This document shows positions 44,171-51,361 of a stretch of 64,000 bases of DNA, piece by piece. This DNA is from Clostridia bacterium (GTDB taxonomy: Bacteria; Bacillota; Clostridia; UMGS1883): assembly GCA_017472685.1 (NCBI GenBank), contig JAFUOO010000017.1:1-64000 (forward strand). Direction: 5' to 3'. The position numbers and the translations under genes are program-made. The notes beneath the pieces are model-generated. The model searched no databases, was not told where the DNA came from, and saw only the letters and a program-made list of their open reading frames with translations. Numbering within the stretch: position 1 is the first letter of the stretch; each line of letters starts with the position of its first letter.

Positions 44171-44440
44171 ATGGAGGAAAAATTACATAATATTACACTT
44201 GAAAACAGAAAAAAGCTGTCGGCAACAGCGTGCAGTGAGGTTATAAGCTTTGACGAAAATGAGGTTGTGCTTGTGTCCGGCGGAGCACAGATTGTTGTTA
44301 AAGGAAGAATGCTCACCGTTGACGAGGTTTCAAAAACAAGCGGTGATGTGATTGTTTCGGGAGAGAGCATTGACAGCATTGTTTATCAGAAGGGCAGGGA
44401 AAAGAGCAAGGAAGGCATTTTCAGGAGGATTTTGAAGTGA
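44171..44440 (+). CDS. yabP: Sporulation protein YabP
   Basis: An 89-residue YabP-family protein: LENRKKLSATACSEVISFDE, ILVSGGAQIVVKG-like VLVSGGAQIVVKGRMLTVDE, and SGESIDSIVYQK. It is needed for spore coat/cortex assembly in B. subtilis and is a marker of endospore formation. The ATG at 44171 is chosen by GGGAGG. The start of yabQ overlaps its stop. Because the ribosome site can be locked in the uvrA terminator stem, translation may depend on which transcript is made. Confidence 0.93.
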   Translation: MEEKLHNITLENRKKLSATACSEVISFDENEVVLVSGGAQIVVKGRMLTVDEVSKTSGDVIVSGESIDSIVYQKGREKSKEGIFRRILK

Positions 44441-44946
44441 TTGTATCAGATGGCGGTCAGGCTAAGGTTTTTCTGATATACATACTTTTCGGAATTGGCT
44501 GTATGCTGCTGTCGGATTGGTTTTATGTGCTCAGAAAATACCTGGGAAATAAAAAGTGGCAGATTAACCTTCTTGATGCACTTTACTTTGTGGCAGCGTT
44601 CCTTCTGGTGCTTTATGCGGGCGTTAAATTCAATTTGGGGGCGCTTCGTTACTATCAGCTTTTCGGTCTTGCAGGAGGCATGGCAATACATAAGCTGATG
44701 TTTTCCCGCTTATGCAGAAAATGCCTCGATGCTCTTTTTGTAGCCATAGTGAAGCTTGCCGCCTTTTTTGCAAGGCTTTTGTGGAAGGCTGCATACTTTA
44801 TTCTGGGTAGTTTGTTTTCAATGACAGATTTTTTCGAGCTAAAAACCCTGAGGTGGTGCCATAAGGCTAAAAAGCGTGCAAAAAAGGTAAAAATAAAGAA
44901 GCAAAAACAGCAGAAAACTGTAAAAAAAAGGTTGAAAATGATATAA
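44437..44946 (+). CDS. yabQ: Spore cortex biosynthesis protein YabQ
   Basis: A 169-residue membrane protein with hydrophobic segments near 8-28, 45-65, 70-85 and 95-125, then a strongly basic C-terminal tail (KAKKRAKKVKIKKQKQQKTV). This plan and the yabP-yabQ-divIC order match YabQ, which is required for cortex formation. The start is GTG overlapping the yabP TGA. Confidence 0.9.
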   Translation: MIVSDGGQAKVFLIYILFGIGCMLLSDWFYVLRKYLGNKKWQINLLDALYFVAAFLLVLYAGVKFNLGALRYYQLFGLAGGMAIHKLMFSRLCRKCLDALFVAIVKLAAFFARLLWKAAYFILGSLFSMTDFFELKTLRWCHKAKKRAKKVKIKKQKQQKTVKKRLKMI

Positions 44947-44953
44947 AAAACTC

Positions 44954-44981
44954 TTTACAAATGGAAAAATTGGTGTATAAT
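44954..44981 (+). promoter_or_regulatory. Promoter of the divIC-like gene
   Basis: TTTACA (44954-44959), a 16-bp spacer and TATAAT (44976-44981), just after yabQ. This gives the cell-division gene vegetative expression independent of the sporulation pair. Confidence 0.7.
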
Positions 44982-45012
44982 TATGTTGTTATACAGAAGG
45001 TGGGGTATTGTA

Positions 45013-45288
45013 ATGAAAAACACAACAGTGCCGTCAGCCAGGCTGATTGGCAGAATATGCTGGATTGTTGTCATCGTAATAACCGTAATCTGTCTGATAT
45101 CTCAGCAATTTAAAATTAATAAATATGCTGAAGAGGTAGCAAGGCTTGAAGACGAAAAAGCCGAATTGCAGGATCGGAATGACGAGCTTGCAACAATGAC
45201 CGAGCTGTCCGACGAGGATTTTGAGCGTGCAGCACGTGAGCAGGGCTATGTCCGCCCCGACGAGGTCATTATTAAAGAGGCTGAGTAA
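45013..45288 (+). CDS. divIC: Septum formation initiator, FtsL/DivIC type
   Basis: A 91-residue bitopic protein: one membrane span (about 10-30), a coiled coil (YAEEVARLEDEKAELQDRND) and a short domain with the conserved ERAAREQGYVRPDE. DivIC works with DivIB and FtsL in the divisome. Location between yabQ and the S1 protein (yabR) is the classic Bacillus/Clostridium order. Confidence 0.88.
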   Translation: MKNTTVPSARLIGRICWIVVIVITVICLISQQFKINKYAEEVARLEDEKAELQDRNDELATMTELSDEDFERAAREQGYVRPDEVIIKEAE

Positions 45289-45326
45289 GTAAAGAGGCTA
45301 CACACTGAAGGGAGATAAGTTCATAA

Positions 45327-45755
45327 ATGGCTTTGGAAATTGGCGCAATTGTTGAAGGTAAGGTTTCAGGTATTACTAACTTCGGGGCATTTGTTGATTT
45401 GCCCGAAGGCAAGACCGGTCTCGTACATATTTCGGAGGTTGCCCGTAATTATGTTAAGGACATAAAGGAGCATCTCACTGTTGGACAGGTTGTAAAGGTA
45501 AAAGTTCTTACTATGGACCCGGGCGGTAAAATCAGTTTATCTATAAAGAAGGCTGTAGAGCCCCGTGCGAAGGCACCTGCTTTTTCAGGCGCACCCGCCG
45601 AGGTTGATTTTACACGCAAGTCTGACGAGCAGTTTATGGCGCTCTCTTTTGAAGAAAAGATGGCAAAATTCAAATCTACAAGCGATGAAAGAATGCAGGA
45701 TATTAAGCGTAATACCGATTCTAAGCGCGGTAGCTACAGAAGAGGAAATAATTGA
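45327..45755 (+). CDS. yabR: S1 RNA-binding domain protein, YabR-like
   Basis: A 142-residue protein: an N-terminal S1 domain (residues 1-75; GKVSGITNFGAFVDLPEGKT then GLVHISEV and KISLSIKKA) and a charged C-terminal tail ending in basic residues. It probably binds RNA or ribosomes, function not well defined. The ATG follows AAGGGAG. A strong terminator closes the unit. Confidence 0.88.
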   Translation: MALEIGAIVEGKVSGITNFGAFVDLPEGKTGLVHISEVARNYVKDIKEHLTVGQVVKVKVLTMDPGGKISLSIKKAVEPRAKAPAFSGAPAEVDFTRKSDEQFMALSFEEKMAKFKSTSDERMQDIKRNTDSKRGSYRRGNN

Positions 45756-45783
45756 AAAAAGGTCCACTATTGTGGACCTTTTT
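45755..45783 (+). terminator. Terminator after yabR
   Basis: AAAAGGTCCAC/GTGGACCTTTT stem with T-run, immediately after the yabR stop. Confidence 0.9.
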
Positions 45784-45817
45784 CTTAGGTAATAGGGAAT
45801 AGTGAAGATGGAATAAG

Positions 45818-45855
45818 TAATGAAAAAACACAGCGAGAGCTGTGTTTTTTCATTA
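45818..45855 (-). terminator. Terminator facing the minus-strand membrane gene
   Basis: TAATGAAAAAACACAGC pairs over 17 bp with GCTGTGTTTTTTCATTA around GAGA. It can terminate in both directions. Between it and the next gene, 45856-45932 holds an open but start-less frame of 27 codons that may be the tail of a lost gene. Confidence 0.8.
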
Positions 45856-45932
45856 AAAGAAGCGTACCTTTTGTGCAATTGTGTTGCCGTTTACTTTAAT
45901 GTAGCTGTGATAAGCTCCGTCGTAGCCAACTT

Positions 45933-46454
45933 TTACTCAGCAGGGCGAATGGGAGCGGAGTTTTCGCTTTCCGCAGTGGCAGAGGCAGCCTCCGGGTCGG
46001 TTTCTGCAGCAGCTTCTGGAGCTATTGTTTCCTCTGCAGGAAGATGCTTGAGCTTATAGCCAAAGTAAATACCTGCACCCAGATAATAAAGCACCCAGAT
46101 ATGTACCAGAATGTCAATTATATTGGAGCTTTCCGCCATGTCGATTGACACATAGCCGAGATATATGGTGTCGAGAATAAAGAGAATAAGTGCCGGAATA
46201 AACCAACCGTAATGCTTCTTTGAAAAAAACCAGAATATAAGATACAACGCAACAACTACACCTGCCACAATGTAAAGATATGTGAGCTCAAGATAGTAGG
46301 CAAAAGCAACCGCCCAGTAGGGAACAGTTATTGAGAAGAGGAACATTGTACCCGATTGGCTGAACAGCAAAGCTATATTAATTATCGTAAAGACAATTAT
46401 AAGAAGCAGATTGCCGCGGGATTGTTCGTATTTCTTTTGGAGTTCATTTTTCAT
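45933..46454 (-). CDS. Polytopic membrane protein of unknown function
   Basis: A 173-residue protein from the ATG at 46454, with about five hydrophobic segments (20-40, 48-65, 70-88, 92-112, 125-142) and an acidic, Ala/Glu-rich C-terminal tail of some 30 residues. I recognise no family. A TTGTCT-17-TATAAT promoter precedes it. The two or three extra upstream codons from a GTG are too close to the AAAGG ribosome site to be used. Confidence 0.65.
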   Translation of the reverse strand: MKNELQKKYEQSRGNLLLIIVFTIINIALLFSQSGTMFLFSITVPYWAVAFAYYLELTYLYIVAGVVVALYLIFWFFSKKHYGWFIPALILFILDTIYLGYVSIDMAESSNIIDILVHIWVLYYLGAGIYFGYKLKHLPAEETIAPEAAAETDPEAASATAESENSAPIRPAE

Positions 46455-46480
46455 GTTTACCACAACCTTTCTTTGACAAT

Positions 46481-46509
46481 ATTATACATTATAAATCATA
46501 AAAAGACAA
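46481..46509 (-). promoter_or_regulatory. Promoter of the membrane protein gene
   Basis: TTGTCT (46504-46509), a 17-bp spacer and TATAAT (46481-46486) on the minus strand. Confidence 0.65.
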
Positions 46510-46590
46510 GGTGTTTTCATGGTTATATATGCCAGTTTGGGGTGAATTTAATGTTGTGATACTTTTTATGAGAGTGTTTAAATGTTGGCA

Positions 46591-46784
46591 TATATATATT
46601 AAATCAATGTTTTGCGTAGCAAAACTACCGAAATTATTCATTATTCATCAGCACAGCGACTTCACTATTCACTGAAAATCCTGTTAATGAATAGTGAAGA
46701 GTGAATAATGAAGAGGAAATAGTACAAAAGAAAAAATCCTGCCGAAGTATCGACAGGATTTTCTTTTGGTGCGAGAGGCGGGAC
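46591..46784. repeat. Direct repeat, copy 1 (tRNA-Leu 3' flank)
   Basis: About 190 bp nearly identical to 47944-48137, including TTAAATCAATGTTTTGCGTA, the GTGAATAGTGAATAA-type runs and the hairpin ATCCTGCCGA/TCGACAGGAT (46735-46764). The copy ends with the last 17 bases of a tRNA-Leu 3' end (GTGCGAGAGGCGGGAC) and is then interrupted by unrelated sequence before the intact tRNA at 46979. Confidence 0.85.
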
Positions 46785-46940
46785 ACAGTCTTGCTACGCA
46801 AGCCTTGCCTGCTTATCAGCCCTCGGTTTGGCGCCGAGCTGCTGATTGCGCACCACTCGGCTACAAAACAATTCACCGGATTGTTTTGCTTAACGCCTCG
46901 TGCCCTCTTAGGGTTCAAGTCCCTTTCATGCTAAGCAAAA
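46785..46940. other. Insert between repeat copy 1 and tRNA-Leu, tRNA-like debris
   Basis: A 156-bp stretch absent from repeat copy 2. It contains GCTACGCAAGCC-type small palindromes and, on the plus strand, AGGGTTCAAGTCCCT, which is a T-arm motif in inverted orientation relative to the flanking tRNA-Leu genes. On the minus strand it includes TAGCCGAGTGG, like a Leu/Ser D-arm. No complete cloverleaf can be drawn. Probably rearranged tRNA fragments. The rest of the gene-free stretch 46510-46978 is repeat copy 1 and a terminator. Confidence 0.5.
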
Positions 46941-46941
46941 A

Positions 46942-46976
46942 AATAAAACCATACCTTTTGGTATGGTTTATTTTTT
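46942..46976 (-). terminator. Terminator of tRNA-Leu copy 1
   Basis: AAACCATACC/GGTATGGTTT stem followed on the minus strand by TATTTTTTT, directly after the tRNA 3' end. Confidence 0.82.
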
Positions 46977-46978
46977 GT

Positions 46979-47061
46979 TGGTGCGAGAGGCGGGACTTGA
47001 ACCCGCATGGTCTCCCACACGCACCTTAAACGTGCGCGTATGCCAATTCCGCCACTCTCGC
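46979..47061 (-). tRNA. tRNA-Leu (AAG), copy 1
   Basis: An 83-nt class II tRNA including an encoded CCA (46979-46981). Acceptor GCGAGAG/CTCTCGC, D-arm GCGGAATTGGCATACGC, anticodon stem CACGT/GCGTG with loop TTAAGGT (anticodon AAG, reads CUU), a long variable arm and T-arm GCGGGTTCAAGTCCCGC. Sequence identical to the copy at 48120. Leucine CTT is a visibly common codon in this window. Confidence 0.93.
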
Positions 47062-47090
47062 AAATGTATTCGTTTTTCACGACAAGAGTT

Positions 47091-47119
47091 ATTATAGCAG
47101 GGGAAAGGTGGTTTGTCAA
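47091..47119 (-). promoter_or_regulatory. Promoter of tRNA-Leu copy 1
   Basis: Perfect TTGACA (47114-47119), 17 bp, TATAAT (47091-47096). The region is duplicated with the tRNA. Confidence 0.88.
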
Positions 47120-47138
47120 TAACAAATTTTCAATTTTT

Positions 47139-47564
47139 TTAAGTTTTTTTGAGATTTAAAATCATGTTTACTTCGTGAATTCCGTTTTCATTTACGACAT
47201 CTGTTTCGATGAAACCGAGTTTTTCATAAAGGTGTTTTGCAGGAATATTTCCATATTTGTATGTTGTTGTTATCCAATTAGCACGACATTGTAATTTTAA
47301 CATACTAATAAGTTCTTTGAGAATGGCAGTTCCATAGCCTTTGTTTTGATATTCAATATCAACGGCAAAATCCCAAAGGAAATATCCACCATCACAGTTT
47401 CTGAGAAGAGCAAATGCTATAATAGTATCATCGTTATAAATATCAAAAGCAATCACAAGCTTGCATTTAAAAGCATTTGATAAGGTTTCTTCGGATGATA
47501 ATTGCGAGCGTTGAGAAGGAGATAATTCAATTTTTATACTGTTGCTTTGTTTGAATGTAAACAT
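47139..47564 (-). CDS. GNAT-family N-acetyltransferase
   Basis: A 141-residue GNAT protein: a strand pair, then FAVDIEYQNKGYGTAILKEL (acetyl-CoA pyrophosphate loop Q/R-x-x-G-x-G/A type) and KHLYEKLGFIETD near the C-terminus. The substrate is unknown. The AAAGGAAT ribosome site overlaps the end of the four-helix-bundle gene, so the two form an operon. Both lie between the two tRNA-Leu copies. Confidence 0.82.
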   Translation of the reverse strand: MFTFKQSNSIKIELSPSQRSQLSSEETLSNAFKCKLVIAFDIYNDDTIIAFALLRNCDGGYFLWDFAVDIEYQNKGYGTAILKELISMLKLQCRANWITTTYKYGNIPAKHLYEKLGFIETDVVNENGIHEVNMILNLKKT

Positions 47565-47567
47565 ATT

Positions 47568-47915
47568 CTATTCCTTTGCAGTATTGAGTGATGCTATTAA
47601 AATACGTTTGATTTCGGTGCAATCGTCAAGAAGGGAGGCACCTTCTTCGGGTTTTAATATTTCTGATTTTATAAGCACCTTTAACCAATATTCTGTTTCT
47701 GCAGTCTCTTTTAGCGCAATGTGCAATTTGGAAATGAAATCCGCTTTGCTTTGGCCATAATTAGCTTCATGGATATTGGCGCCAATACTTGTTCCGCTTC
47801 TTCCGATTTGTTTAGATATTATAGTTTCCTTTTTAGTTTTAGCAAGATAATTTTGAAGTTTGACAATTCGTGCAGCAAAATCAATGGATTTTGCAGTTAA
47901 AGCATTTTCTTTCAT
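47568..47915 (-). CDS. Four-helix-bundle protein (23S rRNA intervening-sequence family)
   Basis: A 115-residue all-helical protein with the family signature: SIDFAARIVKLQNYL, RSGTSIGANIHEANYGQSKA and DFISKLHIALKETAETEYWL. Relatives are encoded in 23S rRNA intervening sequences or as free-standing genes, often in mobile or variable loci; their biochemical role is not established. It is the first gene after a TTGATT-17-TAACAT promoter that lies at the edge of repeat copy 2. Confidence 0.9.
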   Translation of the reverse strand: MKENALTAKSIDFAARIVKLQNYLAKTKKETIISKQIGRSGTSIGANIHEANYGQSKADFISKLHIALKETAETEYWLKVLIKSEILKPEEGASLLDDCTEIKRILIASLNTAKE

Positions 47916-47931
47916 TTAAATCACCATGTTT

Positions 47932-47960
47932 ATGTTAGCATATAAAATATATTAAATCAA
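47932..47960 (-). promoter_or_regulatory. Promoter of the four-helix-bundle/GNAT pair
   Basis: TTGATT (47955-47960), a 17-bp spacer and TAACAT (47932-47937) on the minus strand. The -35 element lies in the repeat; in copy 1 the matching boxes are only 14 bp apart. Confidence 0.5.
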
Positions 47961-48137
47961 TGTTTTGCGTAGCAAAACTACCGAAATTATTCATTATTCA
48001 TCAGCATGGCGACTTCATTATTCACTGAAAATCCTGTTAATGAATAGTGAAGAGTGAATAATGAAGAGTGAATAGTACAAAAGAAAAAATCCTGCCGAAA
48101 TATCGACAGGATTTTCTTTTGGTGCGAGAGGCGGGAC
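47944..48137. repeat. Direct repeat, copy 2 (tRNA-Leu 3' flank)
   Basis: Near-identical partner of 46591-46784. Here the repeat continues without interruption into an intact tRNA-Leu, its promoter and about 60 bp beyond, so the whole unit is a duplicated tRNA locus. The hairpin at 48087-48114 is the tRNA terminator. Confidence 0.85.
48087..48114 (-). terminator. Terminator of tRNA-Leu copy 2
   Basis: AAATCCTG-x-CGA and TCG-x-CAGGATTT form a stem with one mismatch, followed on the minus strand by a TTTTTTC run. Confidence 0.78.
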
Positions 48138-48202
48138 TTGAACCCGCATGGTCTCCCACACGCACCTTAAACGTGCGCGTATGCCAATTCCGCCACTCTC
48201 GC
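48120..48202 (-). tRNA. tRNA-Leu (AAG), copy 2
   Basis: Identical 83-nt sequence to the copy at 46979, with encoded CCA at 48120-48122 and the same anticodon loop TTAAGGT. Confidence 0.93.
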
Positions 48203-48231
48203 GAATGTATTCGTTTTTCACGACAAGAGTT

Positions 48232-48260
48232 ATTATAGCAGGGAGAAACTTATTTGTCAA
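48232..48260 (-). promoter_or_regulatory. Promoter of tRNA-Leu copy 2
   Basis: TTGACA (48255-48260), 17 bp, TATAAT (48232-48237); the spacer has diverged from copy 1 while both boxes are unchanged. Confidence 0.88.
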
Positions 48261-48277
48261 TAACAAATTTTTAAATT

Positions 48278-48597
48278 TTGCAAAATTTTCAACGCATAAG
48301 GCGAGGAGGGTTGAGCCCAATATGGTTTTAATCGGCAAATTTCCAACCATAATGCACCAAAATGCTCACCTATACACAAAGTATGGGTTCAGCTTTTGGC
48401 ACACTCTGACAGAAAATTTGCACGATTAAAACTCTACGACCCTTTGCGCCGGAAAAATTGATGGATTTTTGGTGCGGAGATTGCAGATAGGCTGACGCCT
48501 TTCAAAATCGACAAGCCGAAAAGACTCAATTTTAACAATCAAAGGGCATATGGGGTTCAATTCCTCTCGCCTTACCCACAAAAGCGCAAAATAATCA
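48278..48597. repeat. ~320-bp element with imperfect terminal inverted repeats
   Basis: The left end, TAAGGCGAGGAGGGTTGAGC with CCAATATGG (48297-48325), matches the reverse complement of the right end, CATATGGGGTTCAATTCC with TCTCGCCTTA (48547-48574). Inner pairs include TTTTAATCGGCAAATTT (48326-48342) with AAATTTGCACGATTAAAA (48414-48431), and outer ATTTTGC with GCAAAAT. The RNA could fold into one long branched structure. It fills the gap between tRNA-Leu and dxs. No protein-coding frame is convincing. Confidence 0.6.
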
Positions 48598-48603
48598 AAT
48601 TAC

Positions 48604-48632
48604 TTTACATTCTCGCCATATTGTGATATAAT
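48604..48632 (+). promoter_or_regulatory. Promoter of dxs
   Basis: TTTACA (48604-48609), a 17-bp spacer and TATAAT (48627-48632). Confidence 0.78.
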
Positions 48633-48685
48633 ATTAAATAGGATATTATGTGAAGTTTACCTTAGAGAAAGAAAGGTGAATGATT

Positions 48686-50557
48686 ATGGAAAAACTGATT
48701 GATAAAGTAACAGGCAGAGAAAGCCTCATGAAATTAAATACAGAGCAGATGTACACTCTTGCACAGGAAATGCGTGAATGCATTATTGATTCTGTTGCAA
48801 AAAATGGCGGGCATCTGGCATCAAGTCTGGGTGCTGTTGAACTGACAATTGCACTTCACCGTGTTTTAAGGCTCCCGAGCGATAAAATTGTGTGGGATGT
48901 AGGGCATCAGAGCTACGCCCATAAAATACTTACAGGCAGAAGAGCCGAGCTTAATTCCTTGCGCAAAATGGGCGGTGAATGTGGCTTCTGCGACCCCGAT
49001 GCCAGCGAATACGACTCTTACACCTCGGGGCACACCTCAACGTCCCTTTCGTTGGCGTTAGGTGCGGCATGTGCACGCGACAGCCTTGGTGAAAAATACA
49101 ATGTGGCGGCTGTTATCGGCGACGGTGCATTAAGCGGCGGGCTTGCCATGGAGGCGCTTAATAATATTGGACAGGAACAGAAAAAAATGCTCATTATCTT
49201 AAACGATAACGAGATGTCTATATCTGAAAATGTGGGTGCCATGAGCAACTATCTCACAAGAGCGAGGACAAGCGCGGGATACGTAAAAAGCAAAAGGGGT
49301 ATCGACTCTGCATTGGAAAAAATTCCGAAGTACGGCAAAGGTATTGCCGATTTTGTGAGAAACGCAAAGGAACACGTAAAATACCTTGTTTCTCCGGGAA
49401 TTCTTTTCGAAGAGCTTGGAGTAACATATCTGGGACCCATTGACGGTCACGACATTAGAGGCATGGAAGAGCTTTTCAGAAGAGCCATAAAGCTTGAAGA
49501 ACCTGTTCTTGTTCACGTTGTAACAAAAAAGGGAAAGGGCTATGCGCCTGCTGAAAAGGAGCCTCAGAAGTATCATGGAGTGTCGCCCTTTGATAAAGAA
49601 GAGGGTGTCAGTGAAAATGCGGCAGAAACATATTCATCCGTTTTTGGCGATGAAATTTCTGCAATAGCAAGAGAAAACAGCAAGGTTGCCGTTATAACAC
49701 CTGCCATGACACTTGGCAGCGGGCTTGTGGGCTTTTCGAAGGAATTTCCGAAAAGGTTCTACGATGTGGGCATTGCTGAGGGTCATGCCGTTACCTTTGC
49801 AGCAGGGCTTGCGGGCTGCTCCATGGTGCCCGTTGTGAGCCTGTATTCAACCTTTGCTCAACGAGCTTACGATTCGATTATACACGATGTTGCACTTTCA
49901 AATTTACATGTGGTGTTTGCAATTGACCGTGCAGGGCTGGTGCCCGGTGACGGCAAAACACATCAGGGCACATTTGACATATCGTTCTTCTCGTCAATGC
50001 CCAATGTGAAAATTTTGTCGCCCTGCTCGTTTGATGAATTGCGAAAAATGCTCCGCTATGCCGTTAACGAATGTGACGGTCCCGTTGTTGTGCGATACCC
50101 ACGTGGTGCCAATCAGTATGTAGGCAACATGGGTGACTTTGTGCTCTCAAAGGCAGCACTTCTTAAGAAGGGGGATGCTGTCACAATCCTGGCAGAGGGC
50201 ACAGGCGTGCCTTCCGCTGTAAAATGCGGGGAACTGCTTTCAGAAAGCGGTATTGAATGTGATATTATAAACGCAAGAACAATTCAGCCTGTTGACATTG
50301 AATGCGTGAAAAAGAGCGTTCAGAAAACAGGAAGGCTGGTTTGCATTGAACAGGCTATGCGCCGCGGAGGTATGGGAGAGAACGTTATAGCTCTTCTTGC
50401 ACAATGTAGCGTTAATACTGAATATATCTCCGTTTCGCTGGATGAATATGTTACCCATGGAGAATATCCTGAAATTGAAAAACGGTATTCTTTTGACAGT
50501 GAAAGCATTGCGGAAAGAATAAAGAAGGAATGGTTTGATGGCGAAGAGAAGACTTGA
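48686..50557 (+). CDS. dxs: 1-deoxy-D-xylulose-5-phosphate synthase
   Basis: A 623-residue TPP-dependent transketolase-like enzyme. GGHLASSLGAVELTIALH, WDVGHQSYAHKILTGR and the TPP/Mg motif GDGALSGGLAMEALNN are all present; the C-terminal Pyr domain has YDVGIAEGHAVTFAAGLA. It starts the MEP isoprenoid pathway from pyruvate and glyceraldehyde 3-phosphate. The ATG at 48686 is 7 nt after GAAAGGTG; the ATG 6 nt earlier is too close to it. tlyA overlaps its end. Confidence 0.96.
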   Translation: MEKLIDKVTGRESLMKLNTEQMYTLAQEMRECIIDSVAKNGGHLASSLGAVELTIALHRVLRLPSDKIVWDVGHQSYAHKILTGRRAELNSLRKMGGECGFCDPDASEYDSYTSGHTSTSLSLALGAACARDSLGEKYNVAAVIGDGALSGGLAMEALNNIGQEQKKMLIILNDNEMSISENVGAMSNYLTRARTSAGYVKSKRGIDSALEKIPKYGKGIADFVRNAKEHVKYLVSPGILFEELGVTYLGPIDGHDIRGMEELFRRAIKLEEPVLVHVVTKKGKGYAPAEKEPQKYHGVSPFDKEEGVSENAAETYSSVFGDEISAIARENSKVAVITPAMTLGSGLVGFSKEFPKRFYDVGIAEGHAVTFAAGLAGCSMVPVVSLYSTFAQRAYDSIIHDVALSNLHVVFAIDRAGLVPGDGKTHQGTFDISFFSSMPNVKILSPCSFDELRKMLRYAVNECDGPVVVRYPRGANQYVGNMGDFVLSKAALLKKGDAVTILAEGTGVPSAVKCGELLSESGIECDIINARTIQPVDIECVKKSVQKTGRLVCIEQAMRRGGMGENVIALLAQCSVNTEYISVSLDEYVTHGEYPEIEKRYSFDSESIAERIKKEWFDGEEKT

Positions 50558-51341
50558 TTTATACCTTGTTGAAGAAGGACTGTGTCCCAGCCGTGAAATG
50601 GCAAAAAGCCTTATTATGGCGGGCAAGGTTTTTGTAAATAATCAGCGAAGCGATAAGGCAGGCGACAGTGTGGGTGAAAAGGACACTGTTGAGGTAAGGG
50701 GCGAAACCCTTAAGTATGTAAGTCGCGGCGGACTTAAGCTTGAAAAGGCAATGGCATCATTTCCCATAAGCCTTGAGGGCAAGGTCTGTATGGACATAGG
50801 CGCCTCCACAGGCGGCTTTACCGATTGCATGCTCCAGAACGGCGCAGGCAAGGTTTTTGCTGTTGATGTAGGCTATGGTCAGCTTGCATGGAAGCTTCGT
50901 TGCGACGAACGTGTAGTGAATATGGAAAGAACAAACATCCGCTATGTGACAGAGGAGCAGATTGGAACAAAGCTTGACTTTGTTTCCATTGATGTTGCTT
51001 TCATCTCGCTTAAGCTGGTGCTTCCTGTTGCCTATAATCTCATGGCTGAGGGTGCTGAAATGGTGGCACTTATAAAGCCCCAGTTTGAAGCAGGACGCGA
51101 AAACGTGGGCAAGAAAGGCGTTGTGCGTGACATTAACGTGCACAAGGATGTTGTAAAAACAGTTGTACAGTTTACTCAGGATATGGGATTTAGCATCAAA
51201 GGGCTGGATTTTTCGCCCATACGTGGTCCCGAAGGAAATATAGAATACCTTATGTATGTTTCTAAGGAAAAGAGCGAAGCGGCTGATTTTTCCGACCAAA
51301 TCGATGCTATGGTGGAAAAAAGCCATATAGAAGCTAAATAA
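50538..51341 (+). CDS. tlyA: TlyA-family rRNA 2'-O-methyltransferase
   Basis: A 267-residue protein: an N-terminal S4 RNA-binding domain (RRLDLYLVEEGLCPSREMAK) then an FtsJ-like SAM-binding domain with VCMDIGASTGGFTDCML and DFVSIDVAFISL. TlyA/YqxC proteins methylate rRNA cytidines. It is coupled to dxs by a 20-nt overlap, the usual arrangement in Clostridia. Confidence 0.92.
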   Translation: MAKRRLDLYLVEEGLCPSREMAKSLIMAGKVFVNNQRSDKAGDSVGEKDTVEVRGETLKYVSRGGLKLEKAMASFPISLEGKVCMDIGASTGGFTDCMLQNGAGKVFAVDVGYGQLAWKLRCDERVVNMERTNIRYVTEEQIGTKLDFVSIDVAFISLKLVLPVAYNLMAEGAEMVALIKPQFEAGRENVGKKGVVRDINVHKDVVKTVVQFTQDMGFSIKGLDFSPIRGPEGNIEYLMYVSKEKSEAADFSDQIDAMVEKSHIEAK

Positions 51342-51361
51342 GATATAAAGGAATTGGTAAA

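Noticed and set aside
45853-45936. C-terminal remnant of a lost gene on the minus strand (27 codons, ending VNGNTIAQKVRFF)
   Set aside because: No start codon or ribosome site; overlaps the stop of the membrane gene in another frame. The sequence looks protein-like but is too short to support.
46979-48202. Reading the duplicated tRNA as an ochre suppressor (anticodon TTA) or tRNA-Leu(TAA)
   Set aside because: A 1-nt shifted anticodon stem gives perfect pairing for TTA, but the D-stem/anticodon-stem spacing (single base at position 26) and comparison with Firmicutes tRNA-Leu place the loop at TTAAGGT, anticodon AAG.
48278-48597. tmRNA, SRP RNA or RNase P RNA
   Set aside because: No tag-peptide frame, no SRP GGAAG/GCAGCC-type apical loop and no RNase P consensus boxes are visible; only the terminal pairing recalls a tRNA-like end.
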